Below, piece by piece: positions 34,079-48,236 of a stretch of 64,000 nucleotides of DNA (positions are counted from its first letter, which is position 1; the number at the start of each line of letters is the position of its first letter). The notes beneath the pieces were generated by a model. That model was not told where the DNA came from and did no database searches. It saw only the letters and a program-made list of their open reading frames with translations. The translations under genes were made by a program, and so were the position numbers. This DNA comes from Pascua guehoae (Eukaryota > Basidiomycota > Tremellomycetes > Trichosporonales > Trichosporonaceae): contig BCJX01000010.1 of the NCBI GenBank assembly GCA_001600415.1, forward strand, positions 702,961 through 766,960, written 5' to 3'.

Positions 34079-36138
34079 TCACTTTGTGCGAACAGCGCGG
34101 TTCTGCTCGGACGCAAGACGGATCGCCCATGTGAGGGCATACGTCTTTGTGGCGTCCTCAAACGACGACAGAATGTGGGGGTCGGGCCCGCCCTCGATGG
34201 CGTCGATAAACGACGACATTTCCGAAAAGAACGGGTCGTCGTCGGTAAACGAGTAGCGCTCCTCGTGGTCGTCGCCGGGGCGGCGGACAGAGAGCATGGG
34301 CGCATTGTAGGGGTCAGTCAGACGCATGTGGTATCCGTCGGCCCAGACCTCGAGCTCGCAGTCGTACGCCGTGCCCTGGAGCGCGACCGTGTGGGTAAAC
34401 GAGCCGACGGCGCCGTTTTCATACTTCCACACTGCAGACGTGATGCGCGGGATGCGCTCGTCCTCGGGAATGCTCGACTCGTCGACGGGGACGCGCGAGA
34501 GCTTGCCTGGTTCCTCGTACCACTCGACAGAGCGTGCCCTGGGCGTAAGTACACGGTTCCGTGTGTTGGCAACAAACCACAACTCACGCAATGCTCTGCA
34601 TGTCGACATCACCGCCAAAGTAGCGCGACAGGTCGCAAAAGTGTGTGCCCTGCTCAATCACGGGGCCCATGTCCTTGGACTTGTTCCACCAGGCGGGCTT
34701 GTCGATCGACTCGTACGCCGCAGACTGGATGGTCAGCTCGGTCGTGTTAAATAAATACCACTCACGTAACGCGCATTGGTCGCCATGACAGTCAGGTTGT
34801 TCTCGTGGATAATCTGCTTCATCTTTTGCACGCAGCGCAAGTACCGCAGCATGTAGCCGACCGAGACAACGTTGCCGTTGGCGACCAGCTTATCAGCCAC
34901 CTCCCATGCCTCGTCGACAGGTCCTGCGGACACGGGCTGATGTCAGCGGGGAGGGTCTCGTTCGAGATGTGCCTACCTTTTCAACAAAGTATGCTACCTT
35001 GGGGAAATACGTGATAAGCTCGAGCTCCAAGTTGCGGCCCTTTGCCATTCCGCCGCGGAACGCTGGCGGCGTGCCGACAATGATTGCGCTGAACGTTAGC
35101 GACTGCGGCTGGCGTTCTTGGGCTTGTGGGCTTCGGCTTCTCCGCTATTGCTTGACTATGCGAGGAGCTAAGCCATTCTGAGAGTGGTACACTCCGGTCC
35201 TGGCGAGAGTGGCACACTCCGGTCATGGCCAGAGTGGCAGACTCTGGCCATGGCCAGGGCGGACCGCCATCTGTCACCTGGTCGTGCCCACCGTAACCAT
35301 CTTACCCCTAGTGGACTCCCCCGCTCCAAGAGGTACGGCGAAACAATGCCTAGTGGTTCGACGAGTGGTTCCCCCCCCCCCCCCCCACCGCCCGCGCACC
35401 CCCCGTGGCGGTCGCGAGGCTCACGCCAGTCTCCATCACCCACCCGACTCACTCTGGAATCTTCTCATTCCGCTCCTTGCGCGCCGCGGCATACTCATCA
35501 ATGTTGGGGTACACCACCGTGTCCTTGTACGCCTGCTCGACAAAGCTCTGGCACTTTTTCTCGAGAACGCCCTTTGCACGCGCAATGTCCGGGTCAATGA
35601 GCGCCTTGACCTTGAGGCGGGGGCCGAGCTTGTGCTCGAGGCGGAACGAGTGGTTCCATGGACCCTGCGCCGAGCCAAACATGATGTTCTGGGGTCGTCA
35701 GCGCGTGTTCTAATTTGGGGTACAGTGGGCAACGCATACTGTGCCCCCAGACCAGCTAGACACCCGAAGGGTGCATAGACTCACGCCGGCGCCCATCATG
35801 ACGACGTCAAAGTCCTTTCCGGGCTCGGGCGCGGGCGCACTGTGGGTTCGAGTTCAAACATGGCGGCGAAACGGAGGACAAACGACGGGACAAACGACGC
35901 GAGCGGTGACGCAAACGCGATTTGGGGTCGATGAGAGACGGCCGACGACGCGTGCAATGGTTGTGACGCGCAGGAAAAGACGCCGAGGTTCGGCATTTGG
36001 GCAGATGATGCACAAGAGACGCGGTCAGAGACAGGAACGTGTCCAGGACGTGTCCAGGGCGAGGATGTGGGTGGAAAAACAAAGACGCGCAGCAGGCCGA
36101 AAGTCATGAAGATGGCGGGAGGGTACGTCATACGTCAT
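34079..36138 (-). CDS. Gfo/Idh/MocA-family NAD(P)-dependent dehydrogenase
   Basis: Exons 35839-35785, 35688-35453, 35088-34977, 34936-34766, 34724-34588 and 34538-34079 join in phase and give 390 residues; with the proposed 5-nt first exon ATGAC (36138-36134) the total is 391. Seen: Rossmann start FDVVMMGAGNIMFGS, IIVGTPPAFRGG, VEKPVSAGPVDEA (the EKP motif of the family), SVGYMLRYLRC, WWNKSKDMGPVIEQGTHFCD with the likely catalytic Lys/His region, and a C-terminal beta-sheet domain AVWKYENGAVGSF. The family oxidises sugars, inositols or related polyols with NAD(P); the substrate is unknown. The first exon is a guess: its phase and GTATGA donor fit, and MTAPAPEPGK is a plausible start. Intron 35089-35452 (364 nt) contains a 27-nt tandem repeat and a C run. 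Confidence 0.85.
35178..35264. repeat. about 27-nt tandem repeat, three copies, in intron
   Basis: Units beginning AGAGTGG(T/C)A(C/G)ACTC(C/T)GG follow each other at about 35180, 35206 and 35232, inside an intron of the dehydrogenase gene. A 16-base C run follows at 35371-35386. Confidence 0.75.
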
Positions 36139-36800
36139 AGGTAGCCCATGTGGTGTGTCACCGCAAAGTTCCGCAGTGGCGCGGTGGGGAGCCGAAAAAA
36201 CATCGAGTTGGTGGGGTAGGCATTTTGTTGCAGGCGGGGCGGTGTCCAGTGAGGGGTGTGGAGCACGAGGGCGAGGTGCAAGTTATGAGTGGCGAGGGAG
36301 TCGAAGGCAGGATGAAGAGAGTGAGAGAGTGGGGGGCGGATATGCATGAGTCGTGGTAAGGTGGTTGTGGCGTTGTGGATGAAAATTGGCGTAAACAAGG
36401 TGGCGGTCCGACAGGTACAGGCATGACAAGCAAATCGCCAAGAGCACGTGTGGGTGTGTAATTGTGTAATTGTGTGCACGGTGTGGGTGGTGTGACAGAG
36501 GTGTATACCGTGGTCAGCGATCTGCACTGCATCAAGGACACGGTCGTCGGGGAAGCAGGGAGCAGGAGATAGGCCAAAGGTGACACGCTGTCAGGCTGGC
36601 AGCGGTACTGGCACACGTCGGCCGAACGACGGTTCCGACGGTGCTGGCTCGGGTTGCAAACCCGCACAGCAGACAAAGCAGATACCGCAGAGGAGCCCAC
36701 TCCAGGCCAGCTCGGTGCACTATCAGCGAGCTCGTCGCTACGACGGCCCCTGCACCGCACCCGCTCGGTCCCGAACCGCCGAATGTAGATTGGCACTCAC

Positions 36801-37042
36801 GTGTCCATGCGGACGGGCGTGTCGACGTTGATACCATGGTGGGCAATGTCCTCGGGCCCTCCGTCGGCGGCCGTCGGCGACGTGCTGATGCCGACTGCGG
36901 GGGAGGTGTTGATGCTGCGCCAGAGGCGCGGGGTGGGTGTGAATGCGGGCAGGGGGCGGGCCGAGGTGGTGAGGGAGCGGGCGCTGCGAGTGACGCGGGC
37001 GCCGTGGAGCGGGAGGCGGACTGCGCGGAGGGTGAATGACAT
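36801..37042 (-). CDS. first exon of an unrecognised, probably mitochondrial protein
   Basis: ATG at 37042 opens 80 codons with a typical mitochondrial presequence (MSFTLRAVRLPLHGARVTRS, then RSLTTSARPLP), continuing to AADGGPEDIAHHGINVDTPV. It ends at a good donor, GAC AC|GTGAGTGCC. The next exon is not certain. An acceptor at 36750 (GCGGTGCAG) gives a 51-nt intron and keeps a frame open to 36158, but that stretch reads like non-coding sequence. A splice to the dehydrogenase exon at 35839 also fits in phase (961-nt intron). No family is recognised. The gene may be short or truncated, or its later exons are hidden. Confidence 0.45.
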
Positions 37043-38794
37043 GGTGAGGGGAGATGGGGGGGGGACGGAAGAGAAAAGAGAAGGGTAATGGAGGGTATGG
37101 GAAGACGGATGGATATGGGAGAAAGGTGTGCGAGGGGGGATATAAGGAGGCTGGATGGCGGTCAGAAGGCAACTGGGAGAGAGGGAGGGGTGGTGGTTGA
37201 TATACCCACCCACACGTCTTGGGAGCAGTTGCACGCAGCGCCCGGACAAACCCGCCTCTCTGGTGTGGGGGTGGGGAGATGGAGGGGGCCAGGTGGGGAG
37301 GTGTGCAGTGCAGGATGGGTGTGCTCTGCCGCCGGCTCGTGTCAAGTGTGGGGTGTGTTGTGTGTCCTGGAATCCTGATGGCTTGCTTGCTCTGTAGACG
37401 CGTCTGCCTTGGAAAATGTTTTCACCCACGGCTAATGGCGGCCTCTTGTCCTCGTCCTCTCCTGGACTGACGCACGACGTGGCTCGCAATGTCGCTGCCC
37501 CTCAGGCATGCATAGCTACGGTGTACTGGCATTCATGCACTGCTGCACTGCCTGGTGGGGCTCGTGAGTCGATAAAACTCGACAATCCTCTAATGCTCTC
37601 GATCCCCGTGGGCCCAGTCCAGACCAATGTTTGTAATCCACACCGCCCACCCTCCACAGACCCCTGGGCTGGACCTGCCGATCTTGACGCCACACCGTAA
37701 TGTTCCTGGGCACCCCCACACCCACTCTACTCTACTCTGTCTCATGCCAAATTTCCACCTTCCCAAACGCCATTATTGTGTAATTCTGCCCCTCCCCACC
37801 CGGCCCGCCCTGGCCGCGGACCTGGGGACCGAACACGCGTGCGGCATCTGCGGCATGGACACAGCACGAGTGGAGTAAGCCGGGCTGGGCAGGGCATGCG
37901 CAGCCCAACTGTATTTCCAGGACGCGAGTACAGTACTTCCTGCTGGCTCGTCTACGAGCTCTCTCCGAGTCGTGCCCCAGTTGTACTGTACCAGTGCGTT
38001 GCTTCCTTCGCTTAACGTCACAGTCTGGTTGGGCACGGCGGAACACTGGCGGGGAGCGGTCCACTCCCGGATTGGCTGGCTTGCGTGTCTGGTGCCTTGA
38101 AGCTGGCAGCTTGCCAACTCTCAGCCTTGGCATGCTGGGCACAAAACTCAAAGGTCCGTCTTGTCTGCCTTGCGATTCGTGCATCCCCGCCCCGCTGCCG
38201 CCGGCCGTTGCGGCAAACGTGCGTCCTGCCGGCGGTATCTGCCGGCGGTTGGGGACGCCCAGATCCCATTCCAGGAGAGCGACCAAGCCTGCACACCACC
38301 AGTTCCACATTCACGCATTGTTGCGCCTCATGCGCTCAAACACGTCCTACGTCCCAGTTTCCCCACAGCAGCGACGTGGCGTCCCCATGGCCGCTTGGTA
38401 GTGTACTTGGCCCACCGCAGTGGCGTCCCGCACCCACACAACTGGTACCAGGGAAATGCACACCCCGGAACCGAGGCTGGCGAGGTGTCGACATGGTTTG
38501 GTATCCATCCAGTTTGCAGTTTGGTATCCTCAAAGTTTGGTATCTTGGTCGCGTATCGGCTATTTCCGACCTCCATGCTATGACTCGTTCTCGCCGTTTT
38601 TAGCTCGAGGGAAAAAAAAGTCTGCCAAATTACGGGAATTTCGAAACGAGCACCCATTTCGAAACGAACGTACGCTCGGCAGGGCTGGTCGGGCGCGTTC
38701 GGATCCATTTACTCATTTGGTAGTGGATGGGCTAGCGCTCGCAATCTTTGTCGCTAGCATGTCGTTAGTCTTGTCGTGGACACTACATACAGGC

Positions 38795-38928
38795 CAGAAA
38801 GGTTGCGACTGCCTCCAGGGTGGCCGCAGGCATGCTTGATCCAAAGCCTCGGATATTCTGCCTTGCGAGATGGTACAAGTCCCATGGTATGGGCGTAGCG
38901 CAACACAGTGGGGATCGCAACCTTTCTG
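38795..38928. repeat. 14-bp perfect inverted repeat flanking 106 bp
   Basis: CAGAAAGGTTGCGA at 38795-38808 is matched by its exact complement TCGCAACCTTTCTG at 38915-38928. It could be a second small MITE or a hairpin. Confidence 0.7.
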
Positions 38929-39246
38929 ACGGCTACTGTCCGTTACTAGGTCCTTGGCGTTCATGTTCTTGGTCTGGTTCCAAAGTGACACTGCGATTTG
39001 CTGGTGTTGTCCCAAACTTGTGCTCGATGCTGCAAAACAGTTCCACGTTGACAAACGCCCAGGTTTCTCCGCCTGCTCGACGATGGAGTGCGTGCGATGG
39101 GCAGATGCTACGTCCAGTCGCAAGCATGCAAGCTCCAGGCGCCTCCATCAGTCGTGTTGCCGAGACTGCTGCTCTAACCTTGGGCATACAATGACAGGCA
39201 CGGTGGTACGCGACACAGCTACATGCGTCACAACCGCAGCGTGTAA

Positions 39247-39452
39247 AGGTGCGTCCGAAAAGTCATGAGACTGGCCCATTAAGCTGGGGTACGCGCCCAG
39301 TCCGCATACAGCGAGGCGCGCAGGACATGTGGGATACAACAAGCAAGAAACAGCAGTGTGTCCACTTGCCATGCCATTGCAATGAGTGTCCATGCGCAAC
39401 GTTGACTGGACCGAGCTCAAAGTGGCTGTCTCAAGACTTTCCGGACGCACCT
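39247..39452. mobile_element. 206-bp MITE-like element with 25-bp terminal inverted repeats
   Basis: The left end AGGTGCGTCCGAAAAGTCAT plus GAGAC (39247-39271) and the complement of the right end (39428-39452) agree at 23 of 25 positions. There is no coding capacity inside. The size and ends fit a non-autonomous DNA transposon. Target-site duplication is unclear; TA-rich flanks (GTGTAA, GTATGTA) hint at a Tc1/mariner-type element (inference). Related ends lie at 29710 and 29260. Confidence 0.65.
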
Positions 39453-40465
39453 GTATGTACAGTACTGCAAAGATGACTTGTGCTGCCCGGCACAACCCGC
39501 CATGGTCCGCAAGTGGCATTCCAGGTGTGTCCGCAAAGTTGACTGCTTTGCGCTCAAGCCTCGCTGTGGCAGTCTTGCCACTTTTTTTTTTTTTTTTTTA
39601 CTGGACGAGCCTGGACATCGTGCACGTGTGCTTTCCATGGAGGGTAGGCAGCAAATGACCTCGAGTCTGACAGCCATCGCTACGATCGGCAGCGACTCGG
39701 TGCACACGGTGACAATGCGGACAGCACGGCGTGTTGTTCTGGGGCTGGCGAGAGTCGAACGCGCGCGATGGTGATATGGCCATGCAAGGCAACACGTGAA
39801 GGCGAAAACCCTCGCCTCCCGGCTCTGAACCGCGACATCGGCTCCCTCGCTTGCAATCAAGTCACGGGACCCCCGCCTGCTTCGGAGTGCAACCACCCAC
39901 TTGGCGCACGAGGCCACTGCCAGACCGGAACCCAGGGCGCGGGCGCGGTACGTCATGCGTTATCTGCACAAAGGCGGGGGCATGGCCCATGCCCGCCCAG
40001 CGTGCCTTGCAGCACCGCAGCAGTCTCCATTCCGCCAAGCTCGTGTCAGCGGCGGGCACGCGCCGCGCGCCACGACTGGAGTTGACGAGAGTAAACAAAA
40101 TGTCTCACTTCAGGCACCGTGCTCGAGTCCTGCAGCTGGTGCAGGTACCACCACGCGCAGCCGCGGCAGCTGCGGGTATGGGGGTCTCTTGGCGTCGCTC
40201 GTCTTGTTGGTCTTGGTGGGTCTTGGTCTTGCCATTGGTGCTGCGAAGTTGCCACTGCACAGCCCGGCGGCCCCTGCGGTGCCAGTCTCAAGTCCAAGAT
40301 CCAAGACGGGGTAGACGCGAGAAACATGCTTGTGTCTCGTCTTCTTTCATACGGACATACCTGACACTCGATACCGGACTCGGACTCGACGGACACTGCG
40401 TACACGGCGCACACTCGACTCGGCGCGCACGACGGACACGCCTACACGTACACGTATCTGGCACG

Positions 40466-43831
<3,366 letters not shown>

Positions 43832-45152
43832 ATGGTCCTGTACAGGGTCGAGGCCGAGGGTTTTACACGCGTTTAATAATTGTACGCTTACTTTCGCTGG
43901 ATATGTTATAGTGGTCGCGGTCGGCAGCGGCGGACCTTGCTTGTTGTGCAGTGGATCTTTTGGCGCAGCAGTGGGTGAGGCTGTTGACGTTTCCTCAATC
44001 TTTCATGGCTGTGGATGCGCCCATGCTCACGTCTGCCGAACTGGAACCGACCAGTCGGCGGGTGGGGGTGCGTTGAGCCATGCACTCGCCATCGCTCGTC
44101 GAGGCGCACTGCTAGATCGTGGATAGCTGGGTAGAAGGAATCACGAGGGTGCGGGGCTCGTGTGACCGACAAGGTCTCCTAGCCTCGTGGCCACCTTTAG
44201 TCTCGTCGTTGACCGGGTCAAGTCAAGTATCAGAATCATAAACACCGACCCCGGGCACGTCGGCCCTTGTCACCACTGTCAACGCAGCGGCTACCGCCAT
44301 GCATTATCACCTCTGGACCCAATCGACTCTAGTATCTACAACATGGCGCGCAAACGTCTGCAATTGCAGAAAGTGCGGGAATGCAGGAAGCAGTGCTACG
44401 CAAGAAGCGTGGGCACAAGAGATGGTCCGTGTGGACCCGAGGATGGGGGTTGGGGTTAAGATTGGGGTTGGGATTGGGGAAGGGTGGGTAGGGGTTGGGT
44501 GGACGTTGGGGTTGGACGTCGAGGTCGAACCGCGCTGCCCAGCGGAGACGCACGGGATGGCCCATCTGTGTTAGTGCTTACCTTGTAGAGTTGCGCGGGG
44601 CGCGGTCAGCTGCTTGCATGGTCGTGCGGTGGGCAGGCGGGTTGTTGCCTGGGATGGTTACGATCTTGAAGGCGGGGGGGAAAAACAGTGGGCGAAACTG
44701 AGAACAGATGCTTGAAGTTGCGAAGGAGATAGCGGAAAGTAGAAAGTGGGAATCCTGGATAGAAACAGGTAGAAAGGCCGAGCGAGCGGCGCATGGTAAA
44801 ACGAACGAACGGACCGGACAACGAACGGACGGACAAATGGCGCGCGTCATGACGCGATCAACTTCTGGGCGCTGCGTCTCTTTGGCACACGTCGAGGCGT
44901 GTAGACGATGTGAGGGACGGTTAGAGGTAGCGGAGGCAGAGCGCCAGTGGCAGAGTACCGAGGCGCGCTTGTAGCACAAGTCGCCACGCGAGACCATTAC
45001 GTTCACGGTAGCCATGCGCAATTCCTCCAAACCGCTCGGGACAAGTGCCGCCCAGAGTTGCCGCCCAGAGTTACCCCGTCTGCTCACGCTTGGCACGGTT
45101 AAGCCGCTCCTGCAAGGTCAGACTTGGCCCCTTAACCTGTCCCAGACTCACC
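43832..45152. other. intergenic with TTGGGG-type repeat
   Basis: About 1.3 kb without a supported gene. At 44443-44515 there is a degenerate TTGGGGTT/GATTGGGG block resembling the intron repeats near 700, 14850 and 42130. Confidence 0.5.
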
Positions 45153-47639
45153 TCAAGCGGACAGTCTTGGCATCTTGGGCGGGCTCTCGTCGGTCTCGCC
45201 ATCGTCGTCGTGGGCGCGCTTCTGGCCGCTTGCTCGTGGCGAGGCGTCGGCGTCGGCGGCCTCTGCGTCTGCCTCTGCGAGCTCGTCGTGGCCTGTTTCG
45301 CCAGCTTCGACTTCATCATACTCGTCCTCGGCGTAATCTTCTTCGCCGGCGTGCTCGCCTTGGGTGGCGTCATACTCGCCCTCGCCTTGGTCATACTCGC
45401 CTTCCCCCTCGGCGTAGTCATACTCGCCGTCTTCTTCGTCGCCGTACTCGGCCTCTTCGCCCTCATGGTGCTCCTCGTCACCCGCACCTTCGCCTGCGAG
45501 GGTTGTCTCGGATTGATCTTCGGCATCTTCGTCGACGACTGTAGCTTCTGTCATGTTAGCTGTATCCGAGGGGAGCGACAGCTCACCATCAGCGTCGTCC
45601 GCGGGGTCATTTGGAGCATCTTGCTCCGAAGCCCGGAGGGCTGCCTCGCCGATTCCTTCAATGCCGAACGTGTCGTCCTCGTCTTCATCATACTCTTCGT
45701 CTGCTTCTGCAGTTTCCTCTTCCTCCACGGCTGGGACGGAAGCCTCTGCGGGCTCGGAAGGAGCAGACACTAAGGCTGTAGCCTTGCCCTGGGGTTCGGA
45801 TTGAAGAACATTGCTCTCAGCTGCAGGTTCGCTCGAATGCTCATCTTGGTGCTCGAGACTGGCCCCGGTGTCAGGCTCTGGTACTGCTTGTTGTTCAGTA
45901 TCGCCCTCAGGCTGCTCCTCGGGATGTTGCTGCTCCTCGGGATGTTCTTCGGCCTGCCCTTGAGGATCGGCGTACTCGATCACATCCTCGGCGTGTTCCG
46001 CTTCGGCATGACTGCGAGGGTGCTGGTCATCTTCCTCAACTTGGGCGTGGTCATCGTGCTCGACGTTCTCGTCGTGTTCCTCAGCATCGTCGTATTCAAC
46101 CACGTCCTCGGAGGTTGGGTCATGACCAGTGTCGTGCTCTTCAGCATCGGCCTCGTCCTCCTGGTCTTCGGCATCGGCCTCGGCACCAGTCTCGGCATCG
46201 GCTTCAGCGCCCGCTTGTGCGTGTTCCGTCTCGAGCTCTTCATGGTCTGCAGTCAGCTCTAGCCGTTCTGTTTCCCCCGCTCCCGCAGTGTACTCACGCT
46301 CTTCTTCGGCGTACTCTCCTTCAGGCTGCTCCCCTTCGTATTCTCCCTCAGCCTGCTCTCCCTCATACTCTCCCTCAGCCTGCTCCCCTTCGTACTCTCC
46401 CTCACCCTCCTCGCCCTCGTACTGTCCCTCCGCACCCTCCTCGTACACCTCGGCGGCCTCGGCCTCCTCGGCCTCAACCTCGCCTTCATACCCCTCGTCT
46501 TCATACTCCTCCACGCTCTCGCGCGCGCTCGCCCGCTTCTCGGCAGCATCGAGCTCGTTCCGGATCGCCTCAAAGCGCGTGATGAACCGGTGCGGCTCCG
46601 ACGTCACAAACAGTTGCACGGGGACGGGCAGCCCGCAGCCTTCATGCAGCGCGAGCACGTCGGCGAGCGTCACGTGTTGGAGGTTGACGTCGTCCTGTGT
46701 GTGTCAGTAAATTCCAAATCTGTGGGACACAAAACTCACCTCGCCCATGCGCAGGTCCATCTGCTTCTCGACAACGACCATTTCGCCAGGTAACACCATG
46801 CCGTCGCCCGCTAGCTCGTCCCGGAGGGCCTCGAAGAGCTCCGCGAGGGAGACACTGGCGAGCTCCCCCTTGTCGGCGAGGTAGACAGGCAGGTTGGGCG
46901 GTGCGTCCTCGTCCGCTTCCGGGGGCGCAAAGAGCGACCGTGTGCCGAGACCAGGTACGTGGATGAGGATCGGGTCGAGTGCGTCGTCGTCATAGTATTC
47001 GTCCTCGTCATCCGCGGGGATGGCCTCTGCGGCCACATCTGCATCTTCTTCTCCCTTGTGTGCTTGTACGTCTGTGCCCGCGTCCGGTTGTGCGTGCGCC
47101 TGGGCGTCCGCAGCCTCTGTCTCTGCGCCAGCGGCAGACTCGGGAGCGTGTTGAGGTTCACACTGCGCATCGTGGGCATCGTCTGCGGCGCCAGCGGCTT
47201 CCTCGTGTGTCAGATCGGCTTCGCCATCGTCGTACTCGACATCGTCGGGGATATCTGCCGCTGCAGGTACTGGCGCATCTTGGGTGGCGGGTGGGACCAC
47301 CGTGGCCTCGACCTCGTCAGCCACCGCAGCTGGGCCTTCTTCCGCCGTCTCGACCTCGACCTCGGTTTCAAAGGTCACGTCAGTACGGTCGAGTGGCAGT
47401 TCTGCAACACTTGATGAATCGAGGTCCAATGGCTCGGTCTCCGGCTCGGGCTCGGCATCGACAAAGGACGTGTCAGCTTCCGCATCCACGGCGAGATGGA
47501 CAGACGCGTCCAGGTCGGCGTCCATGGTCGCATCGTCGTCGGCCGCATCTACCATTTCCTCGTCGTCGATCGCGTCATCTTCATACTCCATCATCTCTTC
47601 GTCCAGGGCCGGTGCGGGTGTGCTCCCGTCAAGGTCCAT
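45153..47639 (-). CDS. very acidic repeat-rich protein, unrecognised
   Basis: Two exons (47639-46740 and 46694-45153) split by a 45-nt intron give 813 residues. The N-terminal 200 residues are Asp/Glu/Ala-rich. A folded-looking core spans the intron: ILIHVPGLGTRSLFAPPE, LPVYLADKGELASVSLAELF, EMVVVEKQMDLRMGE, then HVTLADVLALHEGCGLPV and HRFITRFEAIRNELDAAEKR. It is followed by tandem EGEYEGEQ units and long EEDE-rich tracts. The C-terminus has basic patches (GQKRAHDDD, PPKMPRLSA) that could be a nuclear localisation signal (inference). Charge and repeats suggest a histone-, chaperone- or chromatin-associated role, but no family is recognised and function is unknown. The core, not the acidic tails, is the part likely to be conserved. 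Confidence 0.85.
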
Positions 47640-48236
47640 TGTGGGCGGGTGGCGGCTTCGGGGGACGATTGTTCAGCGTGGGAGGAAAGTAGGGAAACGG
47701 TGTCACGCGCACGGGCTTGTCGAGTGTGGTGGTGCTGGGTGATGCACGTGTTGGTTTTGCAAGTGCAGAGAGTTGCTGCAGGGATTGCCGCAATGTAGTT
47801 GAGGATGCAAGTTATGGATGCAGCCTGTAAGAGTGGTAGAGAAAAGATAAGAGTGGGTGGGTGGATGAGAAGATGGGTGCGAAACAAAGAAGCATCATAA
47901 CCCTGTGGGCCTGTGGGCCTGTGGCCTGTGGCGAATTCGTCAAACCGCACGGGCTGGCAGGCTGGCCGGCGAAAGTGGCACTTTGCCAACCCAAGAAGAC
48001 TCATACATCCTTTCTCATCACCTCGCATCGTGCCGTGCTTCTAACACCTCCCGTTGCACCTGGGCAGTCCCATCACACCTGCCCCCCTCTCATCCCCTCT
48101 CATCACAGTGCATTCGTTGAATCATCCACAAAGCGTAAAGCACGTGTATCTACAGAATTGTAAAGGGTTTTAAAGAATCCGTAAAGCTTAAAGAGGTTGT
48201 CGGTATAGAGTACCTCTGTCACACACCTCCAAGCGA
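47640..48236. other. intergenic; promoter of acidic protein gene and 3' flank of channel gene
   Basis: A 597-nt spacer between two minus-strand genes. A CTGTGGGC/CTGTGGC repeat is at 47901-47930 and a TAAAG-rich stretch at 48130-48192, near the channel 3' end. No gene is seen. Confidence 0.5.

Larger units (their letters stand above)
37043..40465. other. gene-poor region
   Basis: About 3.4 kb with no supported gene. It contains the inverted repeat at 38795-38928, the MITE-like element at 39247-39452, short direct repeats (ATTTCGAAACGA at 38637 and 38658; AGTTTGGTATC at 38517, 38533), and a 17-base T run at 39583-39599. Confidence 0.5.

Noticed and set aside
36135..36138. ATGA overlap between a possible minus-strand stop (HHMGYL) and the proposed start of the dehydrogenase gene
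   Set aside because: The upstream frame has no usable acceptor in the right phase, so the overlap is probably chance.
39745..39775. tRNA-3'-end-like sequence on the minus strand (GTTCGACTC box followed by GCCAGCCCC)
   Set aside because: No 5' acceptor strand or A-box pairs with it within 150 nt upstream; a chance B-box is more likely.
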